DNA of 5,475 nucleotides from Candidatus Woesearchaeota archaeon (lineage in GTDB: Archaea > Nanobdellota > Nanobdellia > Woesearchaeales > PXDW01): positions 1 through 5,475 of the forward strand of contig PXDW01000061.1 of assembly GCA_003564925.1 (NCBI GenBank), read 5' to 3'. The notes beneath the pieces were generated by a model. The model saw nothing but the letters and a program-made list of their open reading frames with translations. It ran no database searches and had not been told where the DNA came from. Shown here piece by piece: positions 1-3,490 of the stretch; within the stretch, counting starts at the first letter, position 1, and every line of letters starts with the position of its first letter. The position numbers were made by a program, and so were the translations under genes.

Positions 1-1215
1 TATTATCTTGTCTGGAGCCAAGGTCCCAATGTATGAATTTTTTTCAAATTTTACAAGCCTTGGTATTTTCTCTGTTATCTTTATGTTTTCCAGCTCTTTT
101 TGGCTTCTATTTTTTATATGAATCATCACTTTGATTTCAGACACTCCTTCTTCAAAAGATCCTATAACTCTGGCCTCTTTTTTTACGATCAGTGGGCTTC
201 TTAAGATATAATACAGAATAATTAAGAGTATTATTAATAAAATAGCATATAAATAAATAGCATAATTTATATTTATGTAAATAACTATGCTTTCCTGTGG
301 TTCTAATGTATAGGGCCAAACAGAATATCCTGGTATTTCATCAGTTCTTACATATTCTGGGTTTGAAAATGTCACAAAAGATTTAACTACAGAGCTTTCC
401 TGCCTGTAATCTCCCGAGATTTCTATGTTTCCACGATTTTTAATATTAACCTCATATCTTCTGGATAAGAATCCAGGAATTTCCTTGATATCTTTTATAA
501 TATCTGAGTATTCTACTATATAAAATGATTTTCTTACAGAGTTAACAGTCTTATTCTCCATTATCAAAGTAACTGTCAAGGTGTCGGATTGAGGATAGGT
601 ATAAGGATCAAGTGAGAATACTAGCTCATCAGTGATTTCTTCTAATCCTGATAAAGGGACAATATATTCTTTATTTATTAAATTGCTTTCCAATCTTATA
701 TTAAGTTCTTCTATGTTCAAATTATTCCTGTTCCTTAAGTGGATACCTATAGGTAGTCTATCCCTGGGATCTATATTTTGGGCCATATTAATATTAACTT
801 CGATTGAGGGCTCATATGTTCTTGTATCAGGTATGTCGGATTTTACATATATTGGAGCAAATATCTGGGTTAGATCTCTGGATGAAATTTCTTTTACGTT
901 CAATATTACATAATGTTGTCCTACTGAGACATGCGTCTTTGGGCTTATTTTAACAACGAATGTTTTATTTTCCATTGCATCAACAATAATTCGCTTGGGA
1001 GTAACATCTATCATCCAGCTAACATCTGGAGTATAAATCTGATATATTTCTGCTGTGCTTTTTTTGTTTGTTATTATTAAATCAAAATAAGCAGATTCAT
1101 TAAGAAAGATGTAGTCTTCTATTTTCTCGATAGATAAATCAAAATCTTCTGCATTGACTATATTTATAAATAATAAGAACAAGGATATTATAATTATGAA
1201 TCTTGTTATTTTCAA
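1..1215 (-). CDS. Secreted/membrane-anchored protein with Ig-like beta domains, partial (3' end outside window)
   Basis: An open frame of 405 codons runs from a TTG start to the left window edge without a stop. I chose the TTG because AGGGTGG lies 4 nt upstream, no nearby ATG gives a signal peptide, and the TTG gives one directly: short basic KITR, a hydrophobic core (FIIIISLFLLFINIV) and a likely cleavage site after NA near residue 22. The mature part alternates beta-strand-like segments with NES/N-K-x-S motifs, such as 'FDLIITNKK', 'PIGIHLRNRNN' and 'YEVNIKNRGN', typical of tandem Ig-like/CARDB-type modules in archaeal surface proteins. One strong membrane segment lies near residues 316-337, followed by charged sequence and another beta-like module. 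The role is unknown; a cell-envelope protein is most likely. It faces away from the conjugation operon and is probably unrelated to it. The family assignment rests on pattern only. Confidence 0.8.
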   Translation of the reverse strand, partial: MKITRFIIIISLFLLFINIVNAEDFDLSIEKIEDYIFLNESAYFDLIITNKKSTAEIYQIYTPDVSWMIDVTPKRIIVDAMENKTFVVKISPKTHVSVGQHYVILNVKEISSRDLTQIFAPIYVKSDIPDTRTYEPSIEVNINMAQNIDPRDRLPIGIHLRNRNNLNIEELNIRLESNLINKEYIVPLSGLEEITDELVFSLDPYTYPQSDTLTVTLIMENKTVNSVRKSFYIVEYSDIIKDIKEIPGFLSRRYEVNIKNRGNIEISGDYRQESSVVKSFVTFSNPEYVRTDEIPGYSVWPYTLEPQESIVIYININYAIYLYAILLIILLIILYYILRSPLIVKKEARVIGSFEEGVSEIKVMIHIKNRSQKELENIKITEKIPRLVKFEKNSYIGTLAPDKII

Positions 1216-1219
1216 TATT

Positions 1220-1226
1220 CCACCCT
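1220..1226 (-). promoter_or_regulatory. Ribosome binding site for the minus-strand secreted protein
   Basis: Read on the minus strand this is AGGGTGG, a good match to the archaeal anti-Shine-Dalgarno complement (GGAGGTGA family), 4 nt ahead of the TTG codon at 1215-1213. It decides the start, because no ATG is suitably placed. Confidence 0.6.
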
Positions 1227-1247
1227 AATTCCTTATTAAGTTAACTA

Positions 1248-1257
1248 ATATATATAA
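1248..1257 (-). promoter_or_regulatory. Candidate TATA box for the minus-strand secreted protein
   Basis: On the minus strand this is TTATATATAT, an alternating A/T block about 26 nt upstream of position 1226. That spacing would start the transcript just before the ribosome binding site and leave a very short leader. The sequence and spacing fit an archaeal box A; no upstream BRE is obvious in this AT-rich DNA. Confidence 0.45.
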
Positions 1258-1262
1258 TTTTC

Positions 1263-1270
1263 TAAAACAA
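1263..1270 (-). terminator. Weak oligo-T candidate terminator of the tRNA gene
   Basis: On the minus strand this reads TTGTTTTA, about 10 nt past the tRNA discriminator base. Short T tracts can end archaeal transcripts, but this one is broken by a G and sits in AT-rich DNA, so support is thin. Confidence 0.25.
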
Positions 1271-1299
1271 TAATATAAGTGGGGCTGCGGAGATTTGAA

Positions 1300-1393
1300 T
1301 TCCGTAGATTATTACTCATTTTGGTAAGTTTGCACTGCAAAATTTATTTGAGTGACACTTGCCTGTTTTTTACATATTTTTAGTAAAAATCTG
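1300..1393 (-). other. tRNA intron 2 (94 nt, rare position 53/54 in the T arm)
   Basis: Without removal the T stem would be CGGAA/CTCCG with an A-C mismatch at 53/61, and far too much sequence would separate the anticodon and T arms. With it removed, CGGAG joins TTCAAATCTCCG and the stem is perfect. A bulge-helix-bulge is visible: CCG (1399-1397) pairs with CGG (1304-1302), the bulges are A52,G53|C (1395-1393) and A,A|T (1301-1299), and just inside AGATT-T-TTACT (1392-1382) pairs with AGTAA-T-AATCT (1316-1306) with one T-T mismatch. I see no open frame and no convincing C/D or H/ACA box. Confidence 0.65.
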
Positions 1394-1408
1394 CTCCGGT
1401 TGGAAGCT

Positions 1409-1438
1409 ATCCAGAGATGAAGGAAAAACTTCTGTTCT
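1409..1438 (-). other. tRNA intron 1 (30 nt, canonical position 37/38)
   Basis: The boundaries come from folding. Loop bases 32-35 (TCGG) pair with CTGG (1414-1411) as a central 4-bp helix with two G-U pairs. A 3-nt bulge A,T|A (1410-1408) lies on the 3' side and G36,G37|A on the 5' side, resembling a slightly relaxed bulge-helix-bulge cleaved by archaeal splicing endonuclease. Inside, A-G-A pairs with T-C-T and GAAG pairs with CTTC around a TTTTTC loop. Removing it joins G37 to A38 and restores the anticodon stem. Confidence 0.65.
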
Positions 1439-1482
1439 CCCCGAGCTCCAGTGATAGCCAAACTACACTACAGCCCCAATCC

Positions 1483-1508
1483 GTGATATTAATTTTTTTT
1501 AATATCAC
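1483..1508. repeat. 10-bp inverted repeat with T6 loop, overlapping the likely tRNA promoter
   Basis: GTGATATTAA (1483-1492) and TTAATATCAC (1499-1508) are exact reverse complements around TTTTTT. On the minus strand, GATATTAAAA around 1506-1497 lies about 26 nt upstream of the tRNA 5' end, where an archaeal TATA box would sit. The structure may be a promoter palindrome, or a terminator for plus-strand transcripts. A promoter role is inferred from position only. Confidence 0.5.
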
Positions 1509-1515
1509 TTAAATA

Positions 1516-1555
1516 CTTTTTCACAGATTTTAGTAAAAATCTGCTACACTACAGC
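1516..1555 (-). pseudogene. Chimeric tRNA remnant: 5' arm of tRNA-Pro fused to the start of intron 2
   Basis: On the minus strand, GCTGTAGTGTAG (1555-1544) is identical to tRNA positions 4-15 (1474-1463). It is followed at once by CAGATTTTTACTAAAA, identical to the first 16 nt of intron 2. On the plus strand the shared intron block is TTTTAGTAAAAATCTGCT at 1378-1395 and 1528-1545, with weaker similarity further left (1366-1377 versus 1516-1527). The two blocks overlap by two bases (CT), which looks like a microhomology join deleting everything from the D loop to the T stem. The remnant also forms a perfect 8-bp hairpin, 1524-1531 with 1536-1543 around AGTA. It cannot fold into a tRNA. It may be debris of a second tRNA copy or of an intron-movement event. 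Confidence 0.6.
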
Positions 1556-1605
1556 TTTTAATAAGTTGTTATTTATTTTATTTATTAATTTTTTCTTTCT
1601 ATCAA

Positions 1606-1647
1606 ATCCGGAAATCTTTCAATTATGTGTTTTTATTCCGGATAATT
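1606..1647. promoter_or_regulatory. Paired TCCGGA sites upstream of the operon (candidate operator)
   Basis: ATCCGGAA (1606-1613) and TTCCGGAT (1636-1643) are exact inverted repeats, each built on the palindrome TCCGGA, with centres 30 bp apart, about three helical turns. The second extends to TTCCGGATAATT (1636-1647), which recurs with one change near the start of the operon. These are the most GC-rich words in an otherwise A/T stretch. The layout suggests binding sites for a dimeric regulator, but no regulator gene is in view. Confidence 0.35.
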
Positions 1648-1662
1648 TTTGATAACTAACAA

Positions 1663-1689
1663 AAGATTTTTTATTTTTATGAAAATCTT
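1663..1689. repeat. 8-bp inverted repeat in the operon upstream region
   Basis: AAGATTTT (1663-1670) and AAAATCTT (1682-1689) are exact reverse complements with an 11-nt T-rich loop. In DNA this AT-rich such arms can arise by chance, so no function is claimed. Confidence 0.35.
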
Positions 1690-1697
1690 AAGGGTTT

Positions 1698-1709
1698 TTC
1701 TGGATAATT
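1698..1709 (+). promoter_or_regulatory. Third GGATAATT-type site, close to the likely operon start
   Basis: TTCTGGATAATT matches TTCCGGATAATT at 1636-1647 in 11 of 12 positions and points the same way, 62 bp further downstream. It sits immediately before the TTTTAAAA box proposed as the TATA element, so a factor bound here could control initiation. The role is inferred from repetition and position. Confidence 0.3.
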
Positions 1710-1711
1710 CA

Positions 1712-1719
1712 TTTTAAAA
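1712..1719 (+). promoter_or_regulatory. Candidate TATA box of the ubiquitin-like operon
   Basis: TTTTAAAA lies about 26 nt upstream of position 1741, which would give a leader of roughly 20 nt containing the GGAGG ribosome binding site. Other AT-rich words nearby, such as ACATATAC at 1724-1731, are alternatives but would leave almost no leader. Confidence 0.3.
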
Positions 1720-1734
1720 CCAGAACATATACTG

Positions 1735-1758
1735 TTTCCAGGCTAATGCCTTGGAGGG
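1735..1758 (+). promoter_or_regulatory. Ribosome binding site of the first operon gene, partly inside a hairpin
   Basis: GGAGG at 1753-1757 is the Shine-Dalgarno sequence, 4 nt before ATG 1762 and 7 nt before ATG 1765. CCAGGC (1738-1743) can pair with GCC-T-TGG (1748-1754, one bulged T) around a TAAT loop, and TTT (1735-1737) can continue into AGG (1755-1757) with one A-U and two G-U pairs. The fold would hide the ribosome binding site, so translation control is possible if the transcript starts upstream of 1735. Confidence 0.35.
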
Positions 1759-1761
1759 ATA

Positions 1762-2271
1762 ATGATGTTAGAAGAAAATTTAGAAGATGTTTTTTATGCT
1801 GCTGTCGGTGTTGATATTACAAATCTCGATTCCGAACATAGGGATGATGAGATTAATAAAATATTATATAATGATGGCGACATAGGCAAAATTAAGGGAA
1901 CTTATTGGGCCTTTCCTGATGAGGATAAATCTTTGACTATTGAGGAAGTCGTAGATAGGGTAAGAAATCTGAAAAAGGACGACCACAATCAAAGAAATTT
2001 TACAGAGGCTGATATTGCAATAGCAAGGGCAATAAACAATTGCTATGAGCAGGTTGAAAAATCTGAAATTACACAGCAAAATCCAGATGCAATGTCTGTT
2101 ATTGTTCAAAAAGATAACGGATGGGAGTCTGCCAGTTTATCCGATGTTTTAAGCCAGCATCCAGATTATTTCACGATCAAAAATGATCTAATGAGAAACG
2201 GGGCAAAAAAACAATACCAGATACTAAATCTAATTGTGAATGTTGAACCTGGAGGAGGATACACAAAATGA
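1762..2271 (+). CDS. Ubiquitin-like modifier candidate with C-terminal Gly-Gly-Gly and a YTK tail
   Basis: The protein has 169 residues; a second ATG three bases on (1765) is better spaced from GGAGG and equally possible. The N-terminal part (about 1-105) is acidic and largely helical-looking, for example 'EEVVDRVRNLKK' and 'TEADIAIARAINNCYEQVEK'; I recognise no family there. The C-terminal 60 residues fit a beta-grasp order: strand 'MSVIVQKDNGW', helix 'LSDVLSQHP', and final strand 'QILNLIVNVEP' running into GGG (164-166), as ubiquitin's last strand runs into RLRGG. Three residues (YTK) follow, so the glycine end is masked until a peptidase removes them; the JAB enzyme two genes downstream is the obvious candidate. 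It would then be activated by the E1 and passed to the E2 encoded next. The stop overlaps the E2 start (ATGA). The modifier call rests on the tail and the neighbours more than on recognisable similarity. Confidence 0.7.
   Translation: MMLEENLEDVFYAAVGVDITNLDSEHRDDEINKILYNDGDIGKIKGTYWAFPDEDKSLTIEEVVDRVRNLKKDDHNQRNFTEADIAIARAINNCYEQVEKSEITQQNPDAMSVIVQKDNGWESASLSDVLSQHPDYFTIKNDLMRNGAKKQYQILNLIVNVEPGGGYTK
2251..2258 (+). promoter_or_regulatory. Ribosome binding site of the E2 gene, formed by the modifier's Gly codons
   Basis: GGAGGAGG contains two overlapping GGAGG motifs, 9-12 nt before ATG 2268. In the upstream frame the same bases are the consecutive GGA codons for the terminal Gly-Gly-Gly, so one sequence serves both purposes and ties E2 translation to the modifier's 3' end. 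Confidence 0.6.
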
Positions 2272-3485
2272 AGTTTCCTCTTCCAACTTCTATTTTCTTT
2301 AATTTGGCTAAAGAAAAGCCAATTATAATAAATGGCGGAAGATTGTATACTTTGGGGGGAAATAAAAGTGATAATTTTCTTTCTTTGTCTGGAGAAAGAA
2401 TAAACATATCAGAATCAGATTCTTTGTTATTTTTTGAACAAGAGTACAAGTCAATAAACGGATCAAAGATAAAAAATACCCTATCAAAAATTTTAGATGA
2501 AAAGTATAACATTAAAATATATTCGTCTAAAAAAGAAATTGGGGTTATAGACTTTATTATAAATAAGGTTTTTTATGAATATAATCATTATTACAGCAAT
2601 ATTGATGTGAATATTGATTTTTCTAATATAAGTTGTAATAATATAAAGACAAATTATATTCTCGATGTGAATATTGATTTTTCAGAAATAGAAAAGTCAG
2701 TTTTTGAATCTATTATTGATAATGTTTTTTTGGACTCTAATTCTGTTTTTAGTTTAGATGAATTATCTACTAAAAAAAACATTCATGAATCAGGTAATTT
2801 TGTATCTTTGAACAAAAAAAATTACCTGATTCAACCCACCAATTTTTTTCTTGATTCATTGGAAAAAAAGTATCAGGAAGCTTTGTTAAGGGAAATTGAA
2901 AAAAATGAATTAAAAACTAATAAAGCTCTATCAAAAAAATTAGAATCTGTTGACAAACAAAAAAAACTAAATGATATCTTAGAAAGCTTAAATAAGAATG
3001 GTTTCTATGAGAAAAACAAAAAAGGAATCTATAAAAAAAATTCTAAGTTTTTACCTTATATAGCTACAGATAACGAATTTGTTCTGCAAAATAAAGAAAC
3101 AAATAAGTATTTTTTGTTTGAAAAGTTTAGAATAGCTGTTGATATTAAAAAATCCAATGGCGAATATGCTGTAAATGAAGAGCCTTTTGTTCTTGAAAGG
3201 AAATTTCATCCTTTTGTTTATTATGATACTGATAAAACAAGTTGGAGACATAAAAAGAATGATTTGGGTTTTAATACATGCTGTTATAATGGAAGATTCA
3301 GCATTGATTCAAGATACACTCCTTCAAGAAAAATTGCCAGCGCACTAAAATCAGGAATTGGTCTTATTGAGAAAGCATATATCCTCAATGTTAATCCCGT
3401 ACATATTTTAGAATCTCCTAGATTCAAAGAAATAAGTAAATACGAAATTCAGAAAAAAGGGTTAAAAGTGAAAAATTCAGGGTGA
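2268..3485 (+). CDS. E2-like (UBC-fold) conjugating enzyme with long unassigned N-terminal region
   Basis: The protein has 405 residues. The C-terminal third (about 265-385) follows the E2 order: strands 'FEKFRIAVDIKK', then 'NEEPFVLERKFHPFVYY', matching the E2 stretch P-x-V-x-F...HPN-[VI] with HPF at 314-316, then the likely catalytic cysteine at C338 or C339 ('NTCCYNG'), then 'RYTPSRKIASALKSGIGLIEKA..NVNP', matching the E2 W-[ST]-P helix and the following 'pN..nP' segment. HP and Cys are about 23 residues apart, more than the roughly 10 of classical E2s, so there is an insertion. Residues 195-245 are a lysine- and glutamate-rich, probably coiled helix. Residues 1-190 match nothing I know; they contain a 20-residue in-frame repeat with DVNIDFS twice. 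Expected role: accept the modifier from the E1 as a thioester and transfer it. The gene looks more AT-rich than its neighbours and has four A8 runs (2772-3040). Its start overlaps the modifier gene. Confidence 0.72.
   Translation: MKFPLPTSIFFNLAKEKPIIINGGRLYTLGGNKSDNFLSLSGERINISESDSLLFFEQEYKSINGSKIKNTLSKILDEKYNIKIYSSKKEIGVIDFIINKVFYEYNHYYSNIDVNIDFSNISCNNIKTNYILDVNIDFSEIEKSVFESIIDNVFLDSNSVFSLDELSTKKNIHESGNFVSLNKKNYLIQPTNFFLDSLEKKYQEALLREIEKNELKTNKALSKKLESVDKQKKLNDILESLNKNGFYEKNKKGIYKKNSKFLPYIATDNEFVLQNKETNKYFLFEKFRIAVDIKKSNGEYAVNEEPFVLERKFHPFVYYDTDKTSWRHKKNDLGFNTCCYNGRFSIDSRYTPSRKIASALKSGIGLIEKAYILNVNPVHILESPRFKEISKYEIQKKGLKVKNSG
2604..2683 (+). repeat. In-frame direct repeat in the E2-like gene
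   Basis: The 20-nt word starting GATGTGAATATTG occurs exactly at 2604-2623 and 2664-2683, 60 bases (20 codons) apart, encoding DVNIDFS twice (residues 113-119 and 133-139). Flanking bases diverge, so this may be an old internal duplication or a structural repeat in the N-terminal region. Confidence 0.6.
2786..2833. repeat. 16-bp perfect inverted repeat inside the E2-like gene
   Basis: TGAATCAGGTAATTTT (2786-2801) and AAAATTACCTGATTCA (2818-2833) are exact reverse complements separated by 16 nt. They encode residues about 173-189, between the N-terminal region and the helical linker. A strong stem in such AT-rich coding DNA is unexpected. It could be an mRNA hairpin, a protein-binding site or an insertion scar. 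Confidence 0.6.
3480..3485 (+). promoter_or_regulatory. Ribosome binding site that sets the JAB gene start at ATG 3491
   Basis: GGGTGA includes the archaeal motif GGTGA (3481-3485), 5 nt before ATG 3491. The alternative GTG at 3482 lies inside this motif and overlaps the upstream TGA, but has no ribosome binding site of its own. The same bases include the E2 gene's stop codon, so the two genes are probably translated in sequence. Confidence 0.6.
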
Positions 3486-3490
3486 TAATA

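Larger units (their letters stand above)
1280..1477 (-). tRNA. tRNA-Pro (anticodon GGG) with two introns
   Basis: The 198-nt gene begins GGGGCTG (1477-1471) and ends CAGCCCC plus discriminator A (1287-1280), giving a perfect 7-bp acceptor stem with no encoded CCA. The D arm is GTG(T) with a loop containing GG and A21, closed by CAC. The anticodon stem is GGAGC/GCTTC (1449-1445 with 1407-1403; one G-U pair), the loop is TCGGGG+A, and the anticodon GGG is at 1442-1440. The variable region is CAAC. The T stem CGGAG (1398-1394) pairs perfectly with CTCCG (1292-1288), and the loop is TTCAAAT. The mature length is 74 nt only if 30 nt at 37/38 and 94 nt at 53/54 are removed. Acceptor GGGGCTG, A73 and G35/G36 suit proline. 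Oddities: C at position 33 instead of the near-universal U, and a 4-nt variable region. That it is a tRNA is firm; the Pro identity depends on the inferred splice sites. Confidence 0.82.

Noticed and set aside
632..913. 93-codon plus-strand frame with hydrophobic residues
   Set aside because: It lies antisense to the 405-codon minus-strand frame that has a signal peptide, TATA box and ribosome binding site; it has no ribosome binding site of its own.
1300..1393. Box C/D or H/ACA guide RNA inside tRNA intron 2, as in some archaeal tRNA-Trp introns
   Set aside because: No RTGATGA/CTGA pair or hairpin-plus-ACA layout could be found in the 94 nt.
1400..1408. CTTCCAA read as a tRNA-Gly(UCC) anticodon loop
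   Set aside because: The flanking bases do not form a 5-bp stem with a 7-nt loop; the only 6-bp pairing (CTCTGG/CCGGAG) leaves an 11-nt loop, and the acceptor stem is Pro-like.
1366..1545. The 150-bp-spaced repeats as a CRISPR array
   Set aside because: There are only two copies, the spacing is far too long, and the repeat is explained by tRNA and intron sequence.
1864..2109. 81-codon minus-strand frame
   Set aside because: It is fully inside the modifier gene with no ribosome binding site and a composition typical of an antisense shadow.
2177..2512. 111-codon minus-strand frame
   Set aside because: It crosses the junction of the modifier and E2 genes on the opposite strand and shows only low-complexity Phe/Leu sequence, as expected from complementing A-rich codons.
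3482..3490. GTG at 3482 as the JAB gene start
   Set aside because: It lies inside the GGGTGA ribosome binding site that is well placed for ATG 3491; it adds only three residues (MII) and has no ribosome binding site of its own.
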